From assembly GCA_025558095.1 (NCBI GenBank), contig JAIVFI010000016.1, positions 1-64,000 of the forward strand: 64,000 bases of DNA. The letters are read 5' to 3'. The notes beneath the pieces are model-generated. The model saw nothing but the letters and a program-made list of their open reading frames with translations, made no database searches and had not been told where the DNA came from. Both the position numbers and the translations under genes were made by a program. Below are positions 53,301-64,000 of this stretch, piece by piece (the stretch's first letter is position 1; each line of letters opens with the position of its first letter). Origin of the DNA: Hyaloraphidium curvatum (Eukaryota > Monoblepharomycota > Hyaloraphidiomycetes > Hyaloraphidiales > Hyaloraphidiaceae).

Positions 53301-54847
53301 ATGCTCGCATCTGCGCACGCCGCGTCGTGGAGCACCTGCGCCGTGTGCCTCTCCGAGATCCTGCCCTCCGCGGACCCGGTCTTCCTCGCCGGGAAGAAGG
53401 GCCAATCCATCTGCCGCCATATCTTCTGCCGTGCCTGTGTGGCCCCCATCCAGCAGCGCAAAAGGCGGGCGGACAGGACGTGTCCGACGTGCCGCGCCGA
53501 GTGGGAGGAGGCGAAATCGCTGCAGACGGACCCGGTGAAATAGGTCCTGTACCGGAGCTACCCGGCCGCGTGCCCGTTCGGTTGCGGGGGGAGGGTTGCT
53601 ATCGAGGACCATGAGGTGCACAAGGCCGAGTGCCCCAGGCTGCGGTGCGACCTGTGCGGGGTCGCCGTACCCCCTCCGACGACGATTCAGGTGGGCCGAC
53701 AGCTGACCTTCGTTGCCGCTCGCTCGAGTCCCTCACGATCCAACAGGACCACCAAATCTCGTCGTGCCCCGAATCCCTCGTATCCTGCCCCAACGCCGAC
53801 TGCGGCCTTGAACTGCCCCGCAAGGACTCTCCCGCGCACGCCGCGGAATGCCCCAAGCGGACGGTCGGCTGCAGCTACCCCCTCTGCGACTTTAAGGTGG
53901 GCTTTTTTTGCCTGCAAATGCCCCAGTACGCTGCTGACGACGCGCATAGGGCCCCGCAGACACGCTGCCGGTGCACGTGGAGGGCGCGGTGCAGCAGCAT
54001 TTGCTGCTCGCGCTGAGGACGGTCTCGGAGCTCAAGGGCACGGTCGCGCGGCTCGAGGCGCAATGGAAGGAATGGGAGGAGCCCGCGGCGCAGGATGAGC
54101 CCGCGGTGCACGAGGAGCCCGCGGAGGAGGAAGATCCCGCCGAGGAGGACCGGAGAGAGGGGAGCGGACGAGCCGGAAGGAGCTGGCGAGACCGGGGGCG
54201 GCGACGCAACCGCCTCGGGACGCGCGGCCGCTACCGGCTCCGCTGCGCAAGGCTCAGCGGGCACGACCGGGGCCGGCGAATGCGTGGCGCTCCGGAAGGA
54301 GGTCCAGCTCCTCAGGGCCCGGCTCGCCGCGAGCTCCAGCATCGTCGTTCGAGTGCCGATCGGTTACAAGGGCAGTCTGCCGCCGACTCTCTTCCCTGAC
54401 AACGGCAAGTACGGCGGTGCCGGCCGATATTCGGTTATGGATGGCGACTGCGCCAGGTACTTCTCGCCTCGGTTTAGCTTTGGCGGGTGCGAGTGGGAGC
54501 TCTGCGCCTCCTTTGGCACCGTTTTGGGCGCAACCCTCATCCCCGCCGTCGGGGACGCGGTCGCGGTCAAGTTCGGTGCCGTGCTCATTTCGCGCTTGGG
54601 GAGGACGGGCGACCTGCATACCGTCAGATTCCGCGGGTGCGGGATGGGATATGGTGCCCGCGTCGCTTCAATCGACACCGCCCTGGACCCCGCCAAGGGG
54701 TTCATCCAAAACGAGGCGGATTACTCGTACCTGGCTTTCCGCGTCTTCATTTACGTGCACGACCGGTTGCCGCCTCGGAGCCTTGGGCCAAATCGAGGCG
54801 AGCTCGTACCCGACACGGACCCTGACTGGCCGGATGCACCCTTCTGA
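53301..54847 (+). CDS. TRAF-like RING/zinc-finger/coiled-coil/MATH protein, copy 3 (family B), disrupted
   Basis: Exons 53301-53690, 53747-53896 and 53950-54847; introns 56 and 53 nt at the same places as in copy 1. RING: STCAVCLSEI ... CRHIFCRACV ... CPTCRAEW. TRAF-type fingers: CPFGCG...HKAECP, CDLCGV, SCPESLVSC ... ECPKRTVGC. Coiled coil with Glu/Pro-rich EEPA repeats, then the MATH domain (VVRVPIGYKGSLPPTLFP ... TALDPAKGF ... VFIYVHDR) and tail DPDWPDAPF. Two lesions: an in-frame TAG at 53541-53543 just after the RING (where copy 1 has GAG), and a +1 shift near 54150-54165 in the low-complexity linker. Without them the product would be ~479 residues, a full TRAF-like E3. The MATH half is freely readable from about 54264. 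Confidence 0.65.
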
Positions 54848-55047
54848 CCGGACAACTCCCTCCTGGAGCCTCGGCGGCGCATTTTGCTTTCCCACATGTG
54901 TATTCCGACTCTCCCCCTCCAATGTCATGCTACTTGTACAGACGTTGTATGCAGATGCGACGATGCCCCGATGCAGAGCCACAGCCCCTGACGTAGATCC
55001 CCCACCACTTTCCCTCTATCCCCGTTCCGGGGCCTCTCTCGTGTTCT

Positions 55048-56775
55048 TCACGCGCGGAACCCGTCGTCCCCCTCCCAGACGAACGCCTCGGGCTCGTCCA
55101 CCTCCTCCTCCTCCTCGGCCTTTTCCGCCTGCCTTGCCTCGCCGCGCACGAACGAAGCCAGCTCGGCGCCCCAGTACACCGACTCGCGGGCGGCCGCGGG
55201 CTCGGGCACCGCGAGGTCCGCGGCGCCGAGGTGCGCGGCGATCTCGTGCGAGGTCGGGAGGATGGTGGGCGGGAGGTCGTCGACGACGGCGGTCATGGGC
55301 GTCGCCGTCTTGGGCGTGGCGGCCTCGGCGTCCGAGGAGAAGGACAGGTCCGTGTCGACCTTGGGCAGCTTGCCGCCGGCCTTGGCGGTGATGACCGCGA
55401 ACTGCCCCGGAGCCTGCTCGACGACGATGCCGGCCAGGCGGGCGTTGCGCACCGACTTGGTGGAGCCGACGCGCTGCAGCGTGCGCGACTTGTCGTCCAG
55501 GGCGACGATCTCGATGTCCTTGAAGGCGGCGTCGTCGAGCGCCTTGGAGGGCTTGGTGGGCTCGGCGGGGCCGGCGAGGGTGGACGCAGAGTCCGAGGTC
55601 GAGGCCTTGTCGGCGTCGCCGTCCTTGCCGTCCTTGTCCGACGGCCCGGCGGCGGCGTCGAGGAAGGTCAGGTAGGCGGTGTGCACGGCCTGCTGGCGCT
55701 TGGCCTCGCGGCGGCGGCGGACGAGGAAGAAGGTGGCGAGGAGGGCGGCGAGGAGGACGGCGGCGCCGGCGGCGATGCCGGCGATCAGCCCGACGGGGAC
55801 GCTCGCGGCGGGCGCGGGGGCGGCGGCGGAGGCCGAGAGATCGGTGCCGTAGTCCACGGGGGTATCGGGGGTAAACAGGCCGGGGATGCCGCGCCTGAAG
55901 GTCAGGGGGAAGGTGGAGCTGGATGGACGGGCGCAGCGATCAGCGGTGCATTGGGGGGGTGCATTCCGATGCGACCCACAGGTAGGTGGTGGTGGTGGTG
56001 TTGCCGGGCGAGGTCAGGATGATGTCGGACCACGTCAGGTAGCCGCGGGTCTGGTATAGGACGTATCCTGCGGATGGAGGCACGTGATGGTCAGACACGC
56101 CTCGGTGAAATGGCGGGATGCGATCGGCGCGCCATCCGCCCCGCAGCAACACCCACCGGGCAGCCGGGTGCCGTTGTCGATGGTGAATCCGCCGCATTTC
56201 TCGACGGCCGCGAAGGGAACGGCCATAGTGTGCATGGACACGCAGTTGTCCGACTCGACCTTGACTGCGGCCAGCGTGCACGGGTCCTCGGCGGCGGGCG
56301 CCCTGCGTGCCCTGCGCGAAGCGGCGGGCGAGGCCGAGTTGCCCGACACGGTCGCGGGCCGCGATCCGGCGGCAGCGGGCGTGCTGAGCGCCGAGTTGGG
56401 GCGGGCGGCGGCGGGGCCGCCCTGCTGCGGCACCGGCTCGTCCTGCGCGCCGAGCTTGACGAACACCGCGCGCACGGCGTTGGGCGCCGGCCGCGTCGAC
56501 TTGACGGTGAAGACGAGCCACGGCGCCGTGCCGTCTGTCTCGGCCACCGAGGTCGCCGTCAGGTTCTTCGTGCCGCGGTAGTTGTCGACGATCTCGCTCT
56601 TGAACACCTGCGGCTGGCCCATGTCGTAGAACGACGGGCAGCCGGGCAGCGGCTCGCGCTGCAAATAGTAGTCCGAGTTCCTCTGCCGACGGTGGAGTCG
56701 GGAGGAGTAGGAGGGGATGAGCGGAACCGGCGGCACCGCCAGGGGCATCGCCGCGGGGCGCTCCGAGGCGGACAT
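55048..56775 (-). CDS. Type I membrane protein with Cys-containing ectodomain
   Basis: Exons on minus 56775-56157, 56067-55980 and 55918-55048; introns 89 and 61 nt; 525 residues from ATG 56775. The ectodomain (~270 residues) includes PGCPSFYDMG, NNCVSMHTM-like and EKCGGFTIDNGTR segments and N-glycosylation sequons (NLTA, TSPGNTTTT). Then LTFRRGIPGLFTPDTP leads to one helix, VPVGLIAGIAAGAAVLLAAL, followed by RRRREAKRQQ and a ~220-residue acidic/Ser cytoplasmic tail ending EAFVWEGDDGFRA. No signal peptide starts the chosen ATG, so an upstream exon may be missing; an open extension reaches 56889 from GTG. Both introns have GTGGGT donors. No known receptor family recognised. Confidence 0.55.
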
Positions 56776-57955
56776 GTCGGAGGAGCGGGGGGCGGAGGGG
56801 GGGGTCACGATGGCCGCCGATGCGTGTGGAATGGGATCCGTTGACGGGAGTGGGGGGAGGATGAGCAACGGCTTCGGGGATTTGTGCACCAGCCCCAGTT
56901 GATCGAGGGACGATTCCCCCGAGGCAACAAGGACACCACTCCCACAGACTCCTATTCCCGTTCTACGTCCTCCAAATCACCCAATCGCGTCCGCAAGTAC
57001 CGTCGGCTCAGGCAGCGCCCGGTCTCCTGCCCGACTCGGCCCCGGGGTGGCGTGGGGAGGGCGTGTCCATATGCGGAAGAATTGCCGCCGTAGAGTCCCT
57101 CAACAAGGACAGGCGCCAATCATGCTCTCCCCCGCCTGGGTCGATTCAAATGGGTCGGATGGAGCATCCAAGCATAGCTTAGAAGTAGCTTTCAACACGA
57201 GCCGGCCTCTGGCGCTGCCCCGATCCACCTTGTCCGCCCACCCGCGATCCCCTACTACCCCCACCACGCCAAAACCCTCCGACCCGCCCATCACGCCCCC
57301 CGGATCCTCCTCCGCGCTCCTCCCTGTTCCAATTCTTCGGTGCGCGCCCGCGGGAAAAGCGCCCCTGCCGAACTGCAAGACCCAGCGGACTGTGTAATCC
57401 AACCGTTCCGAACAAGGCGGGCCGGACGGATCACTGCTCGAGCAGGAGAACGGGCACCTGCAGCTCTTGCATCACAAAGATTGGGAAATGCGTCTCGGTG
57501 CGCCGTCGATCGCCCTCTGGCGGTGCGCCCAACGCCCGCGCAGGGGCACCGCGACCGATCCTCGTCCCCGATCCGGCAAGGGCTGCCGGTGCCCGGGAGG
57601 ACACTCCGGCGGATGCTGTTGGCCCGATCGCGGTACCCTCTTTCCGCGGTGCGCCCCGAGGATGCCGGTCGACACGGTTTTGGCGGCGTCGCGGAAATCG
57701 CGGGTCCCCACCAGTCCGTCCCACCAGCCTCAAGCAGATTTGGAGCCGGCCGGAACCGGACTCATTGGCGGGTTCCCGGGGCCGTCCCGATCGACCGCAT
57801 CAAAAGACGTGTCCGCAAGGCCCGCTGCGAGACGTTGTTAGACATAGCTACATTACACTCTGCCTTGCGCGATCCCCCGAACCATCCATCCAACGCCCGA
57901 TCCCCTTCCACCCCGCCGACGCCGCCGCCCATCAGATCTCTATCACAGGCGCCCA
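56776..57955. other. Intergenic, nothing recognised
   Basis: About 1.2 kb upstream of the membrane protein (which may hide a signal-peptide exon) and downstream of the transporter stop. No motif-bearing frame found. Confidence 0.4.
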
Positions 57956-60447
57956 TCACACGACGTGCACCTTCCTCCACGTCCTCGCGGTCCGCAGCGT
58001 CTCCAGCGGCAGCGAAAACGCCACCAGCGCCGCGACGAAGAGGAGGCCGGAGCCGACCCAGGGAAGGAGGGCATTGTTCCACGGCACGCGGACCGAGAGG
58101 ATGGCGCCGGCGAGGAGCGGAGCGCAGACCTGTTAAGTAGGGATAAGCGGTGAGCAGAGATCGCGTGGGGAGGCGGAGGAGGGGGCGCACCTGCCCGATC
58201 CGGCCAAAGGCCATGCAGCACCCGTACAGGATGGTCCTGTAGCTGCTCTTGAACAGCTCCGGGGTGTACTGTTTCCCGCGACGGCGATCAGCCTCCTTTG
58301 CGGCCGTTCCCGGGCCCGGATCGACCCACCAGCCACAGCGCCGTGAGGCAGATCTGCAACAGCATGTTGTACGCCACGCTCGTCCCCAGCGTCCCGCCCA
58401 CCAGCGCCGTGTGGTTCGCCTCGGCGTACGCCGGGTCCGAGGCGAAGTAGGCGGTGACGCCGAAGCCGACGAGGGCGAGGGAGGTGCCGAGGGTCGCGAG
58501 GGACATGGAGCCGACGCGGCCGAGGGCGGGGAGGTCGAGGAGGTAGCGCGCGAAAAAGGCGGTGGGGATTGCGGCGACTGTGCGGAAGGGTCAGCGGGAT
58601 CCGGGGGTCCGGGAGGGAGGAATCAGTCACCGGTGTATATGATGAGGTCCCTGCGAGAGATCGGTAAGCAAACGGAGGGATGCGCGGGCCGCGGATGCCC
58701 ACCTGTAGACGTCCGACTCTTCCTGGAGCCCGAGGTTGGTCATGAGCACCGCCACGAACGAGCCGAACGAGGTCCAGCCAAAGCTATTGGGGACGCTCGG
58801 CGTCTGAGCCCAAGATCACAACCGCGCGCCTAGCCACCCACTTGGCAAAGAACCAAAACACGATCACCGTGATTGTCGTCCTCCTCAGCAGCGGATCCAC
58901 CGCGATGTTTTCGTTCCACATGTCCCTCAGCAGCCTGAACCCCGTCGCCAGCTCGTCGTAGAAGCCCCTCAGGAACGACACCTCCTCCCCCTTTTCCGCC
59001 TCGACCTCGACCTCCTTGCCGGCCGCCGCCGCCGCCTCGGCCGCCACCTGTGCCTCGAGGCCCATCCAGTCGCCCTCGACGACGGTGCCGCCGTTGTACT
59101 CGGCCACCCTGCGCATGTTCTCGACCGCCTCGCGGTAGCGCCCCTTGCTCACGAGGAAGTAGGGCGTCTCGTACAGCGGCAGCACGATCCTCCGGAGGGC
59201 GAGCATGACGAGGTTGAGCGACCCAAGGATCATGAGGTAGAGCCGCCAGCCGGCCTGGTCGTACGGGGGCGGGCCCCAGCTCATGTTGAGGGGGATCAGA
59301 ACCCACGCGAGGACCGAGGGGATCACGGAGCCGACGCTGAACATCATGTTCTGCGGGGGTGGGGTGAGATGATTGCGGCGGCGGTGCAGAGGAAGGGGGC
59401 CGACCATGTAGCTCAGCTTGGAGCCGTGGCTCTTGGGCACCCATTCCAGGAAGAGGCAAGTGTCGATAGCCACGTTGCCCCCGTACCCGGTCCCCAGGAA
59501 CACCACGAACACGCACACGAGCCTGTCGGACGAAAAGATCCAGCTCCCGCCCGTGCCACGGTCCCAAAGCGATGCCCCTCACCAGTAGTACGGCATCGCG
59601 CCCACGCAGATCCCCCAGAATCCGCAGAACCCCAGCGTCAGCTTGAAAGTGATCGTGCGCCCCAGGCGCGCGGAGAAGAAGCCCCAGAAGAGCTCGCCGA
59701 CGATGGCGCCGGCGGTGAAGAGGGAGAGGAGGAGGCCGGTCTCGGCGGAGGAGACGCCGAAGGTGGATTGCAGGGCCGGCTGGATGTAGCTGACGGCGGT
59801 CCACCAGAACGAGTCGTTGAGCCACTGGAGGGAGGAGAGGGGGGTCGAGGTCAGCTTCACGGAATCGGATCACGCGGTTCATGACGCACCCCAAGTCCAC
59901 AGAGCCAGAACAGACGCCACTGGTATTTCCCGAAACCGCCTGGAGCGTAGAGGGGGAAATCAAGGCCGCGTGAGCCCCTGACCGCGGTCCGGCCACGGGG
60001 GACACCCACCGAGCTCCAGCGCGGCCTGCACCAGCGCATCGTCCGACGCCACCTCTGCCGCCGCGGCCGTCGTCGCCGCCTTTTCCAGGTCCGTCTTGGC
60101 GCCGGCCCCCGTGGTCGTGCGCAAGACCGACACGGAGGTGAGCGCGACCGACGCCAGCGGCGAGGAGTAGTATGCTCCCGGGATCGCGGGGTCGTTCGGG
60201 TGTCTGCGCATCGCGGGGCAGAGGCACGCGGCCGGGGCGGGAAGAGGCCTCCGATCAGTTTCCGATCGCCTGCGGTCCACCGGAGGCCCGTGTGTGCCCA
60301 CATCTCGAGGTACTTCTCGGACAGCGTCTCGGCCCGCGTCGGGGCACGCGTCGGGTACACCGAGCCGGCGGTGCCTGCGGGAGCGACGGTCGGGCGCGCC
60401 GCGGGGTCGTCGTCGCCGCCCGCGAGCGGCATCACGGGGGCGTCCAT
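57956..60447 (-). CDS. Major facilitator transporter, SVOP/SV2-like sugar-porter branch
   Basis: Eleven exons on minus: 60447-60281, 60203-60010, 59939-59890, 59824-59583, 59522-59405, 59350-58842, 58783-58703, 58650-58631, 58577-58330, 58268-58191 and 58129-57956; introns 52-77 nt; 626 residues. The SVOP-type entry is plain: GFGKYQWRLFWLCGLG|WLNDSFW (split by intron 3), then GLLLSLFTAGAIVGELFWG with a cytoplasmic RLGR, then GTGYGGNVAIDTCLFLEWVP. Twelve helices can be followed to YTPELFKSS and FGRIGQ|VCAPLLAG. A ~60-residue charged loop follows the sixth helix. Exon 8 is a 20-nt microexon (DLIIYT). These carriers move sugars, organic anions or similar solutes by proton coupling; the substrate is unknown. 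Confidence 0.85.
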
Positions 60448-61196
60448 GGTTGGGGCGGTTGGGGCGGGGGGGACGTCTGGGTGCTGTCGGTCAGGGTCCC
60501 TCCGAGACCCCGGTCCTCGCGCGGCGCAGTGCAGGAGGCCGCGCTAAGCATGAAAATCAAGGAACTAAAAGCTGAGCTAATATTCTCTCCGGATCGGCTG
60601 ACCAGAGCAAGATCGGGATGGGATGGACGCGGGATCGGAGGTCGCTACCGAAGACGTCTATACCACGATCGGGAAGAAGAACCACGCAGACCGACGACTC
60701 CATATGATGCCGAATGCACCGATTTACTAATGTTCTAAGATGTCGATGCCCAACGTCTACCTGACTCCGGTCCAAAACGAAGGATTTCGGGTTTCAAAAA
60801 CGTTGACTGGATGTCGGCTAATCGGCACGGGACATTCGCGCCGAGGCCAAAGCAGTCCCCGCCATCCGCGGGTCATCGCACGGTCGCCGTTGTACAGCGC
60901 AGCTCAGGCAAGCTGTACAATTGAGCCTTTGATACTCCAGAGTCCGGCTGTCGGGTGTGTTTGCCGTTGATTTGCCAGCCCCAAGCAGCGCCGACTGCGG
61001 CCGCCTGACGTCGATCGGTCATGTAGCACAGCCTGAGAATGCACGCGGCGGAGCATGCTGTGGGCTCATTGTTCATCGATGAGGGCACTAAAGCCTGGAA
61101 AGGCTCATGGGTATTTGACAGTCTGTACAAGCCAAAGGGTTGGTAGGGAAGCTCGTTCTGCAAGCCTACTCATCATCCCTCCGGCCAAGAGGACCT
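60448..61196. other. Intergenic, nothing recognised
   Basis: About 750 bases, more AT-rich than average, between the transporter start and the stop of the four-pass protein. Confidence 0.4.
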
Positions 61197-62129
61197 TCAC
61201 GACGAGATGGGCGGCGCCGCGTACATTTGCTGCGGCTGCTGGGCCACCGGGAACGCTTCCGGCTTGGCCTCCTGCTCCTCCGCACGCTCAAGTGCCACGG
61301 CGTCTCCCGAGATTGCGCTGCTAGCCTTGCGGGCCGCGACGAGCTTGATCCCCGTCGAGATGAGGCACAGACCGAGGGCGGCGGCGCCGCAACCGAGCCC
61401 GGGGCCGGCGGTGAAGGACTCGTAGGGGCCGACCTTGTTGCCCAGGTCGTTGTTCAGCCACGCCATCATCGAGAAGGTCTGGGGGGATCGGGGGTTCAGG
61501 CTTGACGAAAGTGCTTGCCAGTCAAGGCAGCTTACGGGGATGTAGATGACGGTCGCGAAGACGCTAGTGGCCAGCATCGGGAAGGGGTTCAGGAATGCCA
61601 GCGTGAGCACACCGAAGAAGAGGGTTGCCCCGGCGATGACTTGGAGGCAGACGATGGCGTAGAAGAGCGAAGTGCCGTAGTTGGCGACGAAGAAGGGCGA
61701 GTACCACCTGTTGGATCAATGATCAGTCTCGGCTCTCGACGACACAGGCGCGGAAGCCTGACCAGTTGTTCTGGACTGGATAAGGAGGTCCCGGTTAAGA
61801 TGTCGTGGTCGAAACAAGCGGGGAAGGCCACACACCAATGACGCTCGGCCCCACGGTCTGGTAGGACCACATGCCCGTCTTCAGGTCGACCGGGAGCGGC
61901 TGCGGCGGCACGCGGGCACCCGAGTACAGGCCCCAGTACAGCGAGGAGTTGGGCACCGGACCGGCGCCGGCGACAGCCATGAGAATGAGGAACGCTGCGC
62001 GGGGGGAGGTGAGTCGCCTCGGAGCCGGCGCCCGGGCCGTCGACGCCCACAAATATCGAGGAGCAGGCAGAGGGCGACAAGCCGGAAGCGCGTCGACTTG
62101 GTGTCCATGTCAATGCAAGCGGGCGCCAT
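61197..62129 (-). CDS. Four-pass membrane protein, unknown
   Basis: Exons on minus 62129-62051, 61994-61832, 61707-61536 and 61478-61197; introns 56, 124 and 57 nt; 231 residues. Four helices: FRLVALCLLLDI|SFLILMAV, YGTSLFYAIVCLQVIAGATL, PMLATSVFATVIYIP and AALGLCLISTGIKLV. The first extramembrane loop contains NSSLYWG and PLPVDLKTGMWSYQ; the C-terminus is Ala/Gln-rich (EAFPVAQQPQQMY). The topology is that of MARVEL or tetraspan-like proteins, but no diagnostic motif is present. The intron 2 donor GTGGCC is weak; it was chosen because it alone keeps the frame into WYSPFF. Confidence 0.6.
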
Positions 62130-62462
62130 CGTTCTCTGCTTCGGAGCGGTGCTAGATGTGTTCGAGTGTTCGGTGTGTTTTGTGACTCGATGGTGTTTGT
62201 GACTCGACGTTCAGCCAGGGACGAGGGACCCCAGGCTCTCACGTGATTTGCCGCATGTTACGTATGTGTTCCAAGCCTTCGGGGAAGGGAAGCCGGGTAA
62301 GGGACACTGCCGATGCCGACATCGATTTGTATATGCACGTGAGCCCACCACGACGTCTCCCGGCGCGCCGACAATGCATTCGACAACCGACGACATCAGA
62401 TGTCCAGCGGCGGCTCGCTCGCCTGCCTCAGCCTCCTCCTCCGCATCCAAAACGGCTCGTCG
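62130..62462. other. Gap upstream of the four-pass protein, nothing recognised
   Basis: About 330 bases between the four-pass protein start and the WD-repeat gene stop. Confidence 0.4.
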
Positions 62463-64000
62463 TCAGATCACCTCGGTCGCCCCCGCCGCGGGGGCCGGGG
62501 CCGGTCCCGCCGGGATGGCCGGCCCGTCCCCTTGGTCGTCGTCCGAAATTTCGATTGGTCCCTCCGCCCCGCCCTGTCCCGTTCCGGCGTCCGGAAGTCC
62601 ATGCGCGGGCGGCGTCGCGGGCTCGTCCTCGCTGTCGCTGGAAAGCACGATCGGCTCCTCGGCTTGCCGATGCTCCGGCGGCATTTCGTGACCGTCCCCG
62701 AACCCCAGCACCTCCCCGTCGTCCGCCCCGTCGCTCGGCAAATCGCACGGATCCGCCGGAGGCCCGTCCGCGTCCCGGACCATCGGCGCCTCGCTCCCGG
62801 GCGACGCCGACCGCCCCCCGCCGTCGGAAGCCACCATCGGCGCCTCGCTGCCCGACGGCCCGCCATCGGAATCCCGCCCATCCATCTCGTCGTCCGCCTC
62901 CCCCTCCGACCCATCCGAGGGCACCCACCCCGCCGAATCCTCAAGCCTTGGGGGCGCCGCGCGCGGCTCCCGCGGCGGCCTCGGCCTCGGGTGGGTTGCC
63001 GTCGCAGGTTCGCCGTCCGCGGCCGGGTCCAGGCCCTCCCCGAACCCCCTGCCGTACAACGCCACCGCGCCGCCCGCATGCCCCACGGCGAGCCACATCC
63101 CGTCTTCGGCACGCGCATCAGCCCCGCTCCACTTCGCGGTGCACGGGGAACACACCTTCCGACAGCGCCATCCTGCTCACGGGCTGGAACCTGCTCACCG
63201 CGCAGCCGACCACCCTGAACGGCCGCAAGGCCGCGAGTTCGCCCGCGGGGGTGCGGGTCTGCGCGGAGGCGGGGTCGTACATGTGCACGCGGCCGTCGGC
63301 GCCGCCGACCGCCAGCCGCGAGTCGGGGAACCACAGCGCGGACCTGAGGCCGCCCGAGACGTCGACGTTGCCTAGAGCGGGGATCGGCGGTCAGTGGTGC
63401 GCGGAGGACGGTCGCGGGGGGCGCGGTGAGGGTACCCTCGGTCAGATCGCGGTGGTCCAGCTCGGCGACCAAGGTCCCCGCCGACGCCTTCCTCCACGCC
63501 TTTTCGGCCTTCTTGCCCCGTGCCCCCAAAAGCAGCCCGCCGCTCCCCAGCACCTTTGCGGAATCGAACATCCGCGCCGTCCCGTCCGCGCCGAGAGTGA
63601 GCAGCCACCCCCCGCACGGCGAGAACGAGGCCTCGTTCAGGTCCTGCTGCCGGACGTGCAGCCGCCTGTGCACTTCCAGCTCCCCCGCGGGAGAGACGGA
63701 GAAGATGTGCATGACGCCATCGGATTCGGCGGGGCCGAAGTGGTCGGCGGTGGTGCACCCGACGGCGAGGTGCCGGCCGGAGGGGGAGAGCGCGAGGCAC
63801 GAGGCGGGGTAGGCGAGCTCGATCGGTTCGGGGCGGGGGGCGGAGGGGGATGGGAGGAAGGAGGTGAGCTGCGGTGGGGGGCGAAGGTGAGGTGCGTTTT
63901 GCGGGAAGGTTCAAGAAGGCGCACCAGGCCGTAGTGTTTCCTCTGGGAGACCAGCTTGGCCGATGCGGCGACGACCAGGCGGTTCCCGAACCAGAGCAGG
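62463..64000 (-). CDS. WD-repeat protein with acidic SIM-like tail (5' end outside window)
   Basis: Minus-strand exons: from beyond 64000 to 63925, then 63868-63436, 63371-63156 and 63103-62463; introns 56, 64 and 52 nt. WD-type blades: CLALSPSGRHLAVGC, ASFSPCGGWLLTLGADG|TARMFD, ALWFPDSRLAVGGADGRVHMYDP, and MALSE|DGMWLAVGHAGGAVALYG (rebuilt across intron 3). The last ~190 residues are acidic and Ser/Pro-rich, with two copies of GSEAPMV and two SUMO-interaction-like motifs, IVLSSDSEDE and IEISDDD, near 62622-62655 and 62530-62560. A propeller plus SIMs suggests a nuclear scaffold in a SUMO- or chromatin-linked complex; this is inference. The N-terminal blades are outside the window. Confidence 0.72.

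Noticed and set aside
58830-60227. 465-codon open frame on the minus strand
   Set aside because: A different frame of the same strand as the transporter, crossing its introns; the transporter motifs are in the joined frames.
1-64000. Transposons, CRISPR arrays, rRNA operons, biosynthetic cluster
   Set aside because: No transposase, reverse transcriptase, spaced palindromic repeats, rRNA or core synthase was seen; the neighbouring enzymes do not form an evident pathway.

Overview
The window reads as nuclear DNA of a fungus with a GC-rich, compact genome. Evidence: a regulator with fungal Zn2Cys6 clusters, an intron-split histone H2A, and dozens of short introns (mostly 50-65 nt, donors often GTGGGT, branch sites CTGAC or CTAAC, ends YAG) that join reading frames exactly. 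The gene mix (carotenoid oxygenase, single-domain voltage-gated channel, TMEM135-like protein, many TRAF-like proteins) fits an early-diverging, possibly zoosporic fungus. That placement is inference; no species can be named from the sequence.

Layout. 1-6 kb: end of a SPRY gene, a degenerate ~300-bp tandem repeat block, and a long coiled-coil gene with a duplicated C-terminal domain. 6-12.97 kb: amidase, two secreted cysteine-module genes, a GNAT acetyltransferase. 13-16.1 kb (minus): carotenoid oxygenase and a third cysteine-module gene. 17-21.8 kb: a fourth cysteine-module gene, an SGNH-type hydrolase and an intronless alpha/beta hydrolase, the last two divergent around a 32-bp repeat. 22-29 kb: a MATH remnant, a BTB-like gene, a membrane protein, an alpha/beta hydrolase and two TRAF-like genes. 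29.5-36.2 kb: ion channel, histone H2A, a fifth (damaged) cysteine-module gene, TMEM135-like protein, cytochrome b561. 36.3-42.3 kb (minus): a nine-exon regulator with two zinc clusters, an F-box protein, a secreted SdrD-B-like protein. 43.5-52.8 kb: lipase, short-chain dehydrogenase, membrane protein, alpha/beta hydrolase, malic enzyme, a 3' duplicate of the dehydrogenase, a small membrane protein. 53.3-64 kb: a third TRAF-like gene, a type I membrane protein, an SVOP-like transporter, a four-pass membrane protein, and a WD-repeat protein running off the end.

Two lineage-style families stand out because members are scattered among unrelated housekeeping genes. Family A: five secreted proteins share a short N-terminal cysteine module ending in LYRRY, followed by PAN/Apple-like cysteine domains or, once, a beta-propeller-like domain. 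Family B: RING, TRAF-type zinc finger, coiled coil and MATH proteins with a shared acidic-aromatic C-terminal tail; three long copies and one remnant, all carrying at least one disruption. No shared pathway is evident; the cysteine-module family (extracellular) and the TRAF-like family (cytoplasmic) are the best candidates here for an undescribed expanded repertoire. No rRNA, tRNA, CRISPR or recognisable transposon was found. Exon coordinates come from frame joining by eye, not transcripts.
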